DNA of 64,000 nt from Pricia antarctica (GCA_011050085.1 DRGL01000024.1:124001-188000), one strand, 5' to 3'; shown: positions 19,290-28,422, numbered from the stretch's first letter. Translations and numbers: made by a program. The notes: generated by a model not told the origin, from the sequence alone.

Positions 19290-19385
19290 ACCCTAAAATT
19301 TTAAGGGTATAAATTGTAATAAACATAAAAATGAACACCAAACCCCTACTTTTTTGGGGGTTATATTTTTATTAACATATATTTG
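19290..19385 (+). promoter_or_regulatory. Promoter of the P-II/amt unit with two inverted repeats
   Basis: TTG (19354-19356), 21 bases, TATATTTG (19378-19385): a good match to the flavobacterial promoter. The TTG lies inside a CCCC/GGGG inverted repeat, AACCCC (19341-19346) with GGGGTT (19357-19362). A second dyad, ACCCT/AGGGT (19290-19308), sits about 50 bases upstream. The upstream 230 bases (from 19061) hold no gene. Confidence 0.5.
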
Positions 19386-19409
19386 GGACTGTTAACATAA
19401 ACTAAACAA

Positions 19410-19748
19410 ATGAAACAAGTCGAGGCAATTATTAGAAAATCGAAGTTTGATGAAGTCAAAAAAGCACTACATCGGATAGAGGTAAACTTCTTCAGTTACT
19501 GGGATGTAACCGGGGTTGGAAATGAAAAACAAGGGCACGTTTATAGGGGTATCTCCTATAGTACGAGCGATATCCAAAGGCGCTTCATATCTGTGGTGGT
19601 TTCCGATGATTTTGCCCAAAAAACGGTGGACACCATCTTAGAGGCCGCTTACACCGGTAACGTAGGTGACGGTAAAATCTTTGTTTCCGAAGTACTGGAG
19701 GCGTACAGAATCCGCACCAAGGAATCCGGACACGCAGGTATCAACTAA
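19410..19748 (+). CDS. glnK: P-II family nitrogen regulatory protein
   Basis: A 112-residue trimeric signal protein that reads ATP/ADP and 2-oxoglutarate and docks on ammonium transporters to stop uptake. Seen: 'MKQVEAIIRKSKFDEVKKAL' at the N-terminus, the T-loop 'QGHVYRGISYSTSD' with Tyr50 at the place of the uridylylated Tyr51 of E. coli GlnB, and the C-terminal 'TGNVGDGKIFVSEVLEAYRIRT' region that binds ATP. Whether Tyr50 is modified here is unknown. It is directly upstream of amt (60 bases, with a short imperfect hairpin between), which is the usual glnK-amtB arrangement. Confidence 0.93.
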   Translation: MKQVEAIIRKSKFDEVKKALHRIEVNFFSYWDVTGVGNEKQGHVYRGISYSTSDIQRRFISVVVSDDFAQKTVDTILEAAYTGNVGDGKIFVSEVLEAYRIRTKESGHAGIN

Positions 19749-19808
19749 AACCAAAATGAGGCGGATGCTACTTCTTTCCGTCTCCAACTAAACTTAAAAT
19801 TTAAAGAT

Positions 19809-21041
19809 ATGGACGCAGGATTATTTACGGCTAATAACGTTTGGATGATGATAGCTACCGCATTGGTATTCTTCATGCATACCGGATTTGCCTTTTTGGA
19901 AATTGGGCTTACCCGTCAAAAAAATACAATCAACATCTTATTTAAGAATATTTTTATCATTACCTCAGGGCTATTACTGTATTACGCTTGGGGTTTTAAC
20001 ATGATGTACCCCGGATTCGAAGAGGGGTCTTCAGGAATCTTCGGTTTTGCAGGATTTGGTATCGCTCCCCCTGAAAACGGAATGACACCTGAATATGCCG
20101 ACGGCGGATACACTTGGTGGACCGACTTTCTGTTTCAAGGCATGTTTGCCGCTACAGCCGCCACTATCGTGTCCGGTGCTGTCGCGGAACGTGTTAAAAT
20201 CTTTTCTTTCATGATTTTCACTGTCTTTTATGTAGGTCTTGTATATCCAATAGTAGGTGCCTGGAAATGGGGCGGTGGATTTTTGGATTCTTGGGGCTTT
20301 TACGATTTCGCAGGGTCTACTTTGGTACACTCCGTTGGTGGTTGGGCCGCTTTAGTAGCTGTTGCCATGTTAGGAGCGCGTATCGGTAAATTCGGGGAAG
20401 ATGGTAAACCCAAAGCCATTCCCGGTCACAGTATTCCTATGGCTACCGCAGGGGTCTTGATTCTCTGGTTGGGCTGGTTCGGATTTAACGGTGGATCGGT
20501 ACTTTCTGCAGATCCTGAACTGACTTCCCTAGTCTTGGTCACTACAAGTTTGGCCGCTGCCGCAGGGGGTATTAGCGCCGTTTTCTTTAACTTTTTTATG
20601 TATAAAAATCTAGATCTTACTATGTTTCTCAATGGTATTTTGGGAGGCTTGGTAGGTATTACGGCCGGAGCAGATTTGATGTCTCCCAATGAAGCCATCA
20701 TCATCGGCTTTTTAGCAGGGATTATTATCGTGCTCGGAGTCGCCTTTGTCGATAAGTTAAAACTGGATGATCCAGTTGGAGCCGTAGCCGTGCATTTGAT
20801 TTGCGGTATCTGGGGTACGTTGGCCGTAGGACTCTTCGGATCTATGGCAAGTGGCGGACAATTTCTGATACAGCTTTACGGTGTCTTGATAGTCGGAGCC
20901 TTTTGTGTAGTGAGTTCCTTAATAATCTTAGGTACGCTTAAAGCTATCATGGGATTAAGGGTCTCCAAGGAAGAGGAAGTCGAAGGTCTCGATATTCACG
21001 AGCATGGCATGGATGCCTACCCGGATTTCACCAATGAATAA
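19809..21041 (+). CDS. amt: Ammonium transporter (Amt/MEP/Rh)
   Basis: A 410-residue inner-membrane channel of about eleven helices that forms trimers. The two pore histidines sit in 'LVHSVGGWAALVAVAML' (helix 5) and 'VAVHLICGIWGTLAVGLFG' (helix 10). Other family marks are 'FQGMFAATAATIVSGAVAER' and 'ILWLGWFGFNGGS'. There is no signal peptide; the N-terminus enters the first helix directly. The upstream P-II protein is its expected gating partner and the downstream porin may supply outer-membrane entry. A hairpin at 21058-21087 follows the stop codon. Confidence 0.96.
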   Translation: MDAGLFTANNVWMMIATALVFFMHTGFAFLEIGLTRQKNTINILFKNIFIITSGLLLYYAWGFNMMYPGFEEGSSGIFGFAGFGIAPPENGMTPEYADGGYTWWTDFLFQGMFAATAATIVSGAVAERVKIFSFMIFTVFYVGLVYPIVGAWKWGGGFLDSWGFYDFAGSTLVHSVGGWAALVAVAMLGARIGKFGEDGKPKAIPGHSIPMATAGVLILWLGWFGFNGGSVLSADPELTSLVLVTTSLAAAAGGISAVFFNFFMYKNLDLTMFLNGILGGLVGITAGADLMSPNEAIIIGFLAGIIIVLGVAFVDKLKLDDPVGAVAVHLICGIWGTLAVGLFGSMASGGQFLIQLYGVLIVGAFCVVSSLIILGTLKAIMGLRVSKEEEVEGLDIHEHGMDAYPDFTNE

Positions 21042-21057
21042 ACTATAGTATAAAAAC

Positions 21058-21087
21058 TAACGGAGCGTTTTGCAGAACGCTCCGTTA
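21058..21087 (+). terminator. Hairpin after amt
   Basis: Perfect 12-bp stem TAACGGAGCGTT / AACGCTCCGTTA with a 6-base loop. It lacks a strong T-run, so it may attenuate rather than stop transcription into the porin gene. Just downstream, CCTGCCTGCCGGTAGG (about 21105-21120) is a short GC-rich palindrome-like element. Confidence 0.5.
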
Positions 21088-21170
21088 TATAACCCTTTCA
21101 GATTCCTGCCTGCCGGTAGGTCACTAAAAATAATCATCCGCCATGCGGTGGATCACTTAAATCAAAACTT

Positions 21171-22259
21171 ATGAAAGCGATAACATATACAAAATACATA
21201 AAAAATTTCTCCCTATTGGGATTAATGCTCCTAGCCACGACCGCAACTTTTGCACAGGAGGAGGAAGCAGAGGATACCACTCCTAAATTTACTATTAGTG
21301 GCTCCATTGACGCCTACTATCGTGCAAATTTAAATGGCGATAATTCTGCCCCTGACGGCGTTCCAAATACGGCTCCTGGTTCATCATTTGCCAACTTACC
21401 CGGTTTTGCACTTGGTATGGCGAACGTAGTACTTGGATACGATGGTGAAAAAGCCGGTTTTGTAGCGGATTTGGTCTTTGGACCCCGTGGTACAGATGCT
21501 ATCTTCGCTTCACCTATTTATTCAGCAACCGGAAATATCGTCAACCAATTGTATGGTTACTGGAATGTTTCAGAAAACGTCAAGTTGACTTTAGGTAACT
21601 TCAATACCTTCTTAGGCTATGAAGTTATTTCACCGGTTGCCAATTTTAACTACAGTACTTCCTATTTATTTTCATACGGACCTTTTAGTCATACTGGTTT
21701 GAAAGCTGATTTCACCCTATCAGAAGATTTTAGCTTGATGCTAGCTGTAATGAACCAAACGGATATTACAGAACTAAATCTAACTGGGAAGTATGCGTAT
21801 GGTGCACAACTGGGATATAGTGGTCAATATCTTAATCTGTTGATCGATAACGGTTCTTATGAAATTGATTATACGGGAGGTTTCGATTTGTCGGATGATT
21901 TTTTCTTAGGCATCAACGCTGCCTATTTTGACGGCGATGAAGATCAAGGTATCGGTAGCTTTGCTGGTGCTGCCCTTTATCCGCAATACGCCACTTCTGA
22001 AAATTTCACTATTGGACTACGTGGGGAATACTTCTCGGAAACTGATGGATTCGGCGCAATTGGAGTTGACTCTGCCGATGGTGATGCAAGCGTATTTGCC
22101 GTTACATTGACCGGTAGCGCAACAATTGGTAATCTTATGATAAAACCGGAATTACGATTGGACACTGCCTCTGATGATTCCGCGTATTTTCTTGATAACG
22201 ATTTAATGGCGCAAAAGAGCTTATCTTCTTTTCTACTAGCCGCCATCTATTCTTTCTAA
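21171..22259 (+). CDS. Outer-membrane beta-barrel porin (BBP2/OmpL-like)
   Basis: A 362-residue secreted protein. A signal peptide (to about residue 29, cut after TATFAQ) is followed by an acidic linker 'EEEAEDTTPKF' and then alternating strands: 'ISGSIDAYYRANL', 'AGFVADLVFGPRG', 'NVKLTLGNFNTFLGYEV', ending with aromatic 'LSSFLLAAIYSF', the classic C-terminal porin strand. The pattern fits the putative beta-barrel porin-2 family. Being third after P-II and amt suggests it passes ammonium or small nitrogen compounds across the outer membrane, but that role is inference from order alone. Confidence 0.8.
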   Translation: MKAITYTKYIKNFSLLGLMLLATTATFAQEEEAEDTTPKFTISGSIDAYYRANLNGDNSAPDGVPNTAPGSSFANLPGFALGMANVVLGYDGEKAGFVADLVFGPRGTDAIFASPIYSATGNIVNQLYGYWNVSENVKLTLGNFNTFLGYEVISPVANFNYSTSYLFSYGPFSHTGLKADFTLSEDFSLMLAVMNQTDITELNLTGKYAYGAQLGYSGQYLNLLIDNGSYEIDYTGGFDLSDDFFLGINAAYFDGDEDQGIGSFAGAALYPQYATSENFTIGLRGEYFSETDGFGAIGVDSADGDASVFAVTLTGSATIGNLMIKPELRLDTASDDSAYFLDNDLMAQKSLSSFLLAAIYSF

Positions 22260-22292
22260 ATGAAATAGTTGTTAAGTGTTTAACGAAGAAAG

Positions 22293-22326
22293 ACCCCGTC
22301 AGCCCGGTGCTGTTCGGGGTTTTTTA
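22293..22326. terminator. Terminator after porin
   Basis: ACCCCG (22293-22298) pairs with CGGGGT (22315-22320), with an inner CAGC/GCTG pair, followed by TTTTTTA. The stem sits exactly between convergent genes and its end overlaps the stop of the minus-strand DUF1684 gene. Confidence 0.8.
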
Positions 22327-23001
22327 TTTTCCTTCAGGCGCAAAGGCCTTCACTCCTGCCCTAACCTCTGTATCTAAAGCATTGACGCCGGGTACAATCG
22401 GACATGAATACTTTTTATTGTAAGCACAATAGGGATTATAAGCCTTGTTAAAATCAATGCGAATGACATCGGAATCAGGAATACGAAGATCTATATACCG
22501 CCCTCCGGCATAGGTCTCGGTATCGTTGGTTTCATCAGTAAACGGTAAGAAAAGATAATCAAGGTATCCTTCCTTTTTCATTAATTCTTCGTTTTGATAT
22601 ACCTCTAACTGCCGCTGTTTTCCATTCAGTTCAAAATGGACGATGCCATAAACGACCTCCTTCGATGTTCTATCGGTCGTGGTGGGCATCAAAAATGGAA
22701 GTGATTCTGGCGTACGAACAAATTTTGCGTCGACTACATACGTAGTATCGGGAGCGAAAAAATCCAAAGTTTCAAAATTTTTCCGGTAACGGTCTGGTAA
22801 AGGTGATTCTTCCGGATCTTTGAATTCTTGGTTCAACTCCTTTTGAAATTTAAGGATATCGGCCAAGGCATCGGTTGGAGCCTCTATCGCTTTATCCTTT
22901 CGGACATCGTGATATTTCTTTTTCTCTTTGCATCCTGCAGATAATAAAATAACGGCTAGCACGAGGTACGTTGTGGCTTTCGTCATGTAGTTATGATTCA
23001 T
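22324..23001 (-). CDS. DUF1684 lipoprotein
   Basis: A 225-residue lipoprotein. The N-terminus 'LVLAVILLSAGCKEKKK' has a lipobox with the cysteine to be lipidated. The DUF1684 body includes 'LPDRYRKNFETLDFF', 'VYGIVHFELNGKQRQLEVYQ', 'LDYLFLPFTDETNDTETYAGGRYIDL' in part, and the terminal 'IDFNKAYNPYCAYNKKYSCPI' pattern, which has the two conserved cysteines around an NPYCAY motif. The biochemical function of the family is not established. Start: ATG 23001, or the ATG at 22986 (MTKATTYLVLAV). No linked partner genes. Confidence 0.85.
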   Translation of the reverse strand: MNHNYMTKATTYLVLAVILLSAGCKEKKKYHDVRKDKAIEAPTDALADILKFQKELNQEFKDPEESPLPDRYRKNFETLDFFAPDTTYVVDAKFVRTPESLPFLMPTTTDRTSKEVVYGIVHFELNGKQRQLEVYQNEELMKKEGYLDYLFLPFTDETNDTETYAGGRYIDLRIPDSDVIRIDFNKAYNPYCAYNKKYSCPIVPGVNALDTEVRAGVKAFAPEGK

Positions 23002-23166
23002 GCTGTCTAAATCAAATAGGGAGTAAATCTAAGAAATTTGGAAGCCATCTTATTCAAAACCACTATGATTTCACTAGAGACTATGTATTCCAATTTTCCA
23101 AAGAGCGCCATCCCAAACTATATTAAACCTCGGCATTTTCACTTCCCGATACGTTAAACTAAATCC

Positions 23167-24579
23167 TCAGTCCAAATCGTAGCGTGCGCCTTTCAAATAG
23201 TTTGCTACAATGGCATTGAATTCCGGTGTGAGTCGCAATAAAGCGGTATCCTCAAGTTTGTAGAGTGATTCCCTGTCGGTGTATCCATTTTTGAGCACTT
23301 CTTCTAAGTAAAAAAGTGCGGTACTGGTATCATTCACCTTGGCGCTATGGGATATAATGTTTAAGTAACTATCATAATCTTTCGGATTGACGACGGTCTT
23401 TAACATCCATAATAAATTCAAGGCTTCCTCGTCTACAGGTTCGATTGATTTTAAAATATCGATATTATCCGCGACCAAAGCATTAATATAACCCTCTAGA
23501 CGTTTTCCCATTTGTTGCTGAAGCACATCGGGATTCTTCTTATATTTTTCAATTTCCTCCATCTGATAGCTCCACCATCCGAGGTTGTTATAATTGTAGG
23601 TGATGATGTCTTCCTCCAAATAATAGACATAATCTTCTTTGATTAAGGATTCCTTAAATAATACGGCGGTCTGGTTACGATTGTGGGTCTTATAAATTTT
23701 GCTGCGCTTTAGTGTCTTCTGACTCTGTTTTATGGAATCAGTATCGCGAAAGGGACGGTATATTTCCAACATTTCATCGAGTAGATTGTTGGCCAACAAG
23801 GGCTTATTAGCGGTAAATAGGATATTTACGGCAGTCAGACCTTCGTTGTATTTCGCATTTATAAAAGACTCGTCTTTGGGAATTTGTCCCTTGGCCATGG
23901 AGGCTAGAGTAAATATTTCCATCGCATTTCCCAACTGATCGGTATCGGGCCACTCATGGCCACCTTCAAAAACCAGAAGCTGATTGGGGAATTTCATCCT
24001 ATTCAAAATATCTTCCACATCCAACATATCAGGATAGGCGTAATCGGCATTACCGACAAGACCGATAAGGTGAAACGGATTTTTAGAGGTCAGGACTTCG
24101 GTATTGGCTACGGATGCGCCACAGACCAAAACCCCTTGTATTCCTTTAATAAATGTCGGAATCAAGGTCGAAAAGCGGCCGCCGCCAGAAAATCCGCCCA
24201 CATATATCCGATTTCGATTAATGGGTAAAAAATTGGTCACGGCATTCAACATTCGGTTCGCGATAAGAACATTATTGGCAATAGGCAAGGTATCCCGTAG
24301 GTCGTTCGAAGCGGCCAGAACATAGCCCTGTTCCTCAGCGGCCGCGGCAACCAAGCTAAGCGCTTGCTTACTGTGCCCCTGTAAATCAAAAATAAAAAGT
24401 ACAGGCCACGTACCGGATACTTCGAATTTTTTCGGAAGGTATAATGAGAAAGTTTCGGATATAGTATCATTGATGGATACAGGTAGGGAATCTATGACGA
24501 CTCCCTTTTTTAAGGTCATCTGTTGCGCTGAGCAGGTCATCGCCAGGCCAAATGCCAGTACGGTAAAAAATTGCTTCAT
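23167..24579 (-). CDS. Secreted alpha/beta hydrolase with C-terminal helical repeat-like region
   Basis: A 470-residue protein. I chose ATG 24579 (MKQFFTVLAFGLAMTCSAQ), which gives a clean signal peptide; ATGs at 24588 and 24594 are alternatives. The first 240 residues are an alpha/beta-hydrolase fold: 'WPVLFIFDLQGHSKQAL', the nucleophile elbow 'YVGGFSGGGRFS' (Gly-x-Ser-x-Gly), an acid in 'GNADYAYPDM' and the histidine in 'FEGGHEWPD'. This resembles secreted esterases of the PHB-depolymerase/feruloyl-esterase group. Residues 250-470 are helical and of unknown function. The substrate cannot be predicted. Confidence 0.75.
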   Translation of the reverse strand: MKQFFTVLAFGLAMTCSAQQMTLKKGVVIDSLPVSINDTISETFSLYLPKKFEVSGTWPVLFIFDLQGHSKQALSLVAAAAEEQGYVLAASNDLRDTLPIANNVLIANRMLNAVTNFLPINRNRIYVGGFSGGGRFSTLIPTFIKGIQGVLVCGASVANTEVLTSKNPFHLIGLVGNADYAYPDMLDVEDILNRMKFPNQLLVFEGGHEWPDTDQLGNAMEIFTLASMAKGQIPKDESFINAKYNEGLTAVNILFTANKPLLANNLLDEMLEIYRPFRDTDSIKQSQKTLKRSKIYKTHNRNQTAVLFKESLIKEDYVYYLEEDIITYNYNNLGWWSYQMEEIEKYKKNPDVLQQQMGKRLEGYINALVADNIDILKSIEPVDEEALNLLWMLKTVVNPKDYDSYLNIISHSAKVNDTSTALFYLEEVLKNGYTDRESLYKLEDTALLRLTPEFNAIVANYLKGARYDLD

Positions 24580-24664
24580 AGTACCCATAAGCATCAAAAA
24601 TCTAGCCAAACAGACTAGGTGAAATTCCAGCATAGGACAAGTTCTTAACTATTCCTAATCGGAA

Positions 24665-26737
24665 CTATCGCTTTAATGAAAAATGACTTTTAAATTCCTT
24701 CTGAACCTCATCCTTAACGTAGCTGATTTTAAACCAGTAATCGTTAGCCGGCATTCGTATATTGTTTACGGTACCGTCCCATCCACCATCGTTAGTATAC
24801 TGATACAGTAAGGACCCGTATTGATCAAAAATAGCGATTTCAGAACTTTCGATTTCCGGGAAACCTACGATTTGCCAAATATCATTGATACCATCGCCAT
24901 TAGGTGTAAAAAATCGAGGGAAATCGACCACCAAAAATTCTTCCGATTGCACACTGCAAAAATAAACATCGGTAATGTAGGCGGTATGTTCCCCAGAAGT
25001 TAGATTTTCGAAACGGTTCGAAACCCCGAAATCCTGATCATCGACCGCATAAAGATAGTCGCTATTACCCTCGGCGGCAATTTCGATAACGTTATTATTG
25101 GTGAACAGGTCGGACAGAAATTGCACCCTGAAACTTTCCGGCTGCTGCGAAACGGATACCGTTGTGGCAATGGAAAATTCACAGCCATAGTTCAGGTTTA
25201 CCAAAACGATATGATATATGCCGATAGCCGATGCGGCATACGATGGTCCGGTGGCTTCTTCAATTCTATTTTCGGGGGCGATCGTTTCACGATACCACGT
25301 AAACCTATATTCGGAAGATGGCAAACCTGTATCCAAGGTCGGTAGCGGCTCCAATATATTTCCCTCGGCATCCAAACAAAGTGTATAGGACGTTTCGAGC
25401 GAGGTCTCAAAATCAAGTTTTTGTACCTGTATTTGAAATGACGCAATCTCATAGCAACTCTTACCCGAAGAAATACGGGCGTATATGGTTTCGGTAGCAT
25501 CGGCCAGATAGCTATCGGTATCCTCGATAGGATTGACAAAAGCATTGGCATCGGCCTCCGAGGTAAAGTAAGTAACTTCATAGATGGCGGTATCTTGATT
25601 ACCCATCATTCGCAATCCATTAGCGGTAAGATTGAAGATTTCAAGACCGTCGCCGTCTAGGTCACAAGCCGTTATATTTTCAGGTATAGCATCAATTTCA
25701 GGAGGAACTATAAATTCGACCTCCAATCCGCCCTCGGATATACAGGTTGCCGAAAAAACAAGGTCCACCCGGTAGGTACCACTTTCCGACAGGACGACTT
25801 CGGGCTCACCGTTCCATGTCGTAATCGGGCTTCCATCCTTATACCAGCGATAATCCTGAACGCCCTCTACGGTCACATCCAGTGGAATACGCTCACCGTT
25901 GCAGGCGGGATTTCCATTGGCCACTGTTCTATCTTCCCCGAGATCATATCCCAAAGCAAAACTCCCCGCTTGTAAAAAAACGGCGGAATCAACTTGGGAA
26001 TCCTGATTGTCTGAAATTACTAATTTGATGGTATAGGTCTCCCCCGGTATCACCGAAGATTCCGCTATAAGGCTCTTGGTCTGCCCATGAAAGGAGATAG
26101 GGTCATCTTCGCCATTGATCTTATCGAAAAAATCAATATTTCGTGCAGCGCATTGTCCATCGATACCGGGGCGTATGGTGGTCGCCCTTACCGCTTCGTT
26201 CGAACCCGGAACAATGGCCAGATTCGTAGAAATACCGTTGGAATCGGTCAAAATAAAGGCAAATACGTCGGAATAGATACACTGGTAGTTTTCTTGGTAT
26301 TCCTCGGAAGCAAAAAGAAAATTAAAACTAATGCTGTTGGTCAGCGGTACAAAATCGAATTGTATAAAAGAGGCGTTGTACAGATTGCTTGTGTTGGTAA
26401 TTTCTATGAGGTCATTATCTCCGGGCCAGTTTTCAGTACCCGAATCCATGATACCGATATTGGGCCCGCGTACATCCCTAGCGCGACCGGTAGATAGAAT
26501 AATACCTTCTTGATATGGAAAATCGGTGCCGTTAGCCTCGAAATAGGCTATGCCATTGATATTTTGGTCTTTACCGGTAAAGGAACTATACTTCGAGGTT
26601 TCTGCACAATTACTATTTATCAAAACATCACGCACGAGTTCCTCGACGGTATAACCTGAATCATCGACCGTAATCTGGGCGAAGAGGCCGTAGGTACCCA
26701 TGCAGAATACACCAATAATAAGCACAACAATTTTCAT
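24665..26737 (-). CDS. Choice-of-anchor L domain protein with T9SS type B sorting domain
   Basis: A 690-residue surface protein. Start at ATG 26737 (MKIVVLIIGVFCMGTYGLFAQ), a proper signal peptide; the frame extends upstream to 26788, but that stretch holds a TATATTTA box. Residues about 25-270 form the choice-of-anchor L domain, with 'GIILSTGRARDVRGPN' and 'FNFLFASEEYQENYQC' and 'DVFAFILTD'. Ig/PKD-like modules follow, and the end is the gliding-type C-terminal domain: 'FPRFFTPNGDGINDIWQ', 'IFDQYGSLLYQY', 'WDGTVNNIRMPANDYWF', 'HFSLKR'. Such proteins are exported by the T9SS and fixed at the cell surface, probably as adhesins. Confidence 0.92.
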   Translation of the reverse strand: MKIVVLIIGVFCMGTYGLFAQITVDDSGYTVEELVRDVLINSNCAETSKYSSFTGKDQNINGIAYFEANGTDFPYQEGIILSTGRARDVRGPNIGIMDSGTENWPGDNDLIEITNTSNLYNASFIQFDFVPLTNSISFNFLFASEEYQENYQCIYSDVFAFILTDSNGISTNLAIVPGSNEAVRATTIRPGIDGQCAARNIDFFDKINGEDDPISFHGQTKSLIAESSVIPGETYTIKLVISDNQDSQVDSAVFLQAGSFALGYDLGEDRTVANGNPACNGERIPLDVTVEGVQDYRWYKDGSPITTWNGEPEVVLSESGTYRVDLVFSATCISEGGLEVEFIVPPEIDAIPENITACDLDGDGLEIFNLTANGLRMMGNQDTAIYEVTYFTSEADANAFVNPIEDTDSYLADATETIYARISSGKSCYEIASFQIQVQKLDFETSLETSYTLCLDAEGNILEPLPTLDTGLPSSEYRFTWYRETIAPENRIEEATGPSYAASAIGIYHIVLVNLNYGCEFSIATTVSVSQQPESFRVQFLSDLFTNNNVIEIAAEGNSDYLYAVDDQDFGVSNRFENLTSGEHTAYITDVYFCSVQSEEFLVVDFPRFFTPNGDGINDIWQIVGFPEIESSEIAIFDQYGSLLYQYTNDGGWDGTVNNIRMPANDYWFKISYVKDEVQKEFKSHFSLKR

Positions 26738-27458
26738 AGCGTTTTCTCGAGAAACGAGAGCTAAATATAGTGAACTCCTTTTGAACACCTTATATAGTTT
26801 CTATTCAAAAGTCCGTTTAATCGACAAAGGGATGTACATTCCCTTTCAAAATTTATAGATAGCGCATAGTTGAGAAAGTAGTGTAAAAATGATAAAAACT
26901 AACAAGAGGTTACAAGAGGATAATCGTATCCTACCGGACATTTAGGTAATGAAAATCCAGGAGTTAACCAATAAGAATAAGGCCGTCGTATCTGAGATGG
27001 CCAAGGAATTTCAGAAGTTGTCGATAGCGATATTGTAGGTGAAGTTGTGGGATTAACATTTAAAACGCCATTTATTTACCACCATACTAAGAGGTGCCTA
27101 AGTCAGTACGTTTTGGTATTTACGTATGGAAAACCAGGCCATTCAAATGAAAGCATCCTAACACATAAAGACCAATTGTATAACCCTCACATAGTGCGGC
27201 TTCAAAAAGTTCGAGTCATTTGGAATAGCTATTCATAGAACTTGAAGAGTTCTGGCTACCATTTGCCGAATTGGTGAAGAATTCAATACTGGATGATATG
27301 TCATGAATTGATTCCGACCTTTTGACCGGCAAATCATAACCTACTATGACCAAAATCCGGAAGATGCTATGTCTTTCGTCCGTTTCGGTGTTTGGAAGAA
27401 ACCGATGACTATTGATGCACAAAAGCTGACAGAAACTCGGGTAAAAACCAGTCAAACG
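26738..27458 (+). other. Intergenic stretch with possible coding remnants
   Basis: About 720 bases. Next to the upstream start codon is a palindrome TTTCTCGAGAAA. A 29-codon frame at 26949-27038 (MKIQELTNKNK...) and a protein-like reading at about 27336-27479 ('YYDQNPEDAMSFVRFGVWKK') suggest leftovers of a degraded gene, but neither can be linked to a family. Confidence 0.35.
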
Positions 27459-27908
27459 CTACAGCTTTCGCCCTATCGGCGCATTCGTCACCACGTTCGA
27501 AAGTATAATGTGGGTGCGCGTTTCACCGTATTGGATGAGTTTGTCAATGAATTCCTCAAGATGGAACTGATCTTTGAGTACCACCTCCATAACAATATTT
27601 TCATTGCCGGTTATTCGATAACAATTGACCACCTCTTTAAAGGTCGTCACAAGGGCCAAAAAGGGTTTTAATTTACCCATAAACGCGCGTAGCGTGATGA
27701 TAGCTTTGAGCTGGTGTCCGGTTTTGGCATGGGACACTTTCGCCTTATAGCCTTCGATGATTCCAAGGTCTTCCATCTTCTTTACCCGTTCGGCAACGGC
27801 CGGTGGGGTCAGTCCCACTTTACGGCCTATACTGGCAAAAGATTCCCGTGCATTGGCCTGTAGACTTTCAAGTATTTTCCAATTTAGAGCGTCGATATTT
27901 GAATTCAA
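27459..27908 (-). CDS. Lrp/AsnC family transcriptional regulator
   Basis: A 149-residue one-domain-plus-RAM regulator. The N-terminal winged helix-turn-helix reads 'LNWKILESLQANARESFASIGRKVGLTPPAVAERVKKMEDLGII' in segments (residues about 8-51). The RAM/AsnC effector domain follows with 'VVNCYRITGNENIVMEVVLKDQFHLEEF'. The start is the TTG at 27908; no ATG lies before the helix-turn-helix. A 9-bp inverted repeat with a 14-base spacer stands between its -7 box and start codon, which suggests autoregulation. The divergent neighbour at 28027 may share this control. The effector, usually an amino acid, is not known. Confidence 0.92.
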   Translation of the reverse strand: MNSNIDALNWKILESLQANARESFASIGRKVGLTPPAVAERVKKMEDLGIIEGYKAKVSHAKTGHQLKAIITLRAFMGKLKPFLALVTTFKEVVNCYRITGNENIVMEVVLKDQFHLEEFIDKLIQYGETRTHIILSNVVTNAPIGRKL

Positions 27909-27932
27909 AGTAAATACAATTTAAAAATTAGT

Positions 27933-27974
27933 ATCGAAAGCTAAATTACAATTTTGCTTTCGATTGCAAAGATA
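27933..27974 (-). promoter_or_regulatory. Lrp promoter -7 box and operator-like dyad
   Basis: On the minus strand, TATCTTTG (27967-27974) is an exact -7 match. Just downstream, ATCGAAAGC (27933-27941) and GCTTTCGAT (27956-27964) form a perfect 9-bp inverted repeat with 14 bases between. Its place at the expected transcription start fits a site for the Lrp-type protein encoded next to it. Confidence 0.5.
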
Positions 27975-28026
27975 AATAGTACAACTCCTGCGTAACTTTA
28001 TACTTCTAAATTTTGGTACCCCAATA

Positions 28027-28422
28027 ATGACCTATCGCAATTTCGGTTCCTTACCGGTATATAGAAAAGCCCTAGAACTCTGTCACATGAGTCGGGAAAT
28101 TGCGTCGTACGTATCGTTCAACAAAAATTTGATGAAGCTGTACCAATCGAACAGCCACCGTGATCTTATTGCAGATTCGTTATTGACCGATGCCATCCTT
28201 ATTCCCCAGAAAATTGCGTTGGCGGAAAATACGTCTTGCTATACCGAGCGAATGAAAATTGCTACGTTCATCAATATTATGATACGAAATATGAATTCGT
28301 ATTGTATGGGTCTTGAAAAAGAGGGGGTCAAAGAGCAGGAATACCTTGATTTGCTCCGCCACGAGGTCAAAAGCTTTCGTAAATCTTTCAAAATATGGCG
28401 CGGTTCTTTTTCGGGGGAGTAA
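28027..28422 (+). CDS. Conserved hypothetical protein, four-helix-bundle-like
   Basis: A 131-residue all-helical cytoplasmic protein. The opening 'FGSLPVYRKALELCHMSREIASY' region and helices that follow are reminiscent of the S23/four-helix-bundle family often annotated near rRNA intervening sequences, but the match is weak. No membrane helix or signal. It is divergent from the Lrp gene, and purU follows 46 bases after its stop, so these may form a transcription unit. Function unknown. Confidence 0.55.
   Translation: MTYRNFGSLPVYRKALELCHMSREIASYVSFNKNLMKLYQSNSHRDLIADSLLTDAILIPQKIALAENTSCYTERMKIATFINIMIRNMNSYCMGLEKEGVKEQEYLDLLRHEVKSFRKSFKIWRGSFSGE

Noticed and set aside
27369-27671. 100-codon plus-strand frame
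   Set aside because: Its second half is antisense to the Lrp-type gene; only the first part might be relic coding sequence.
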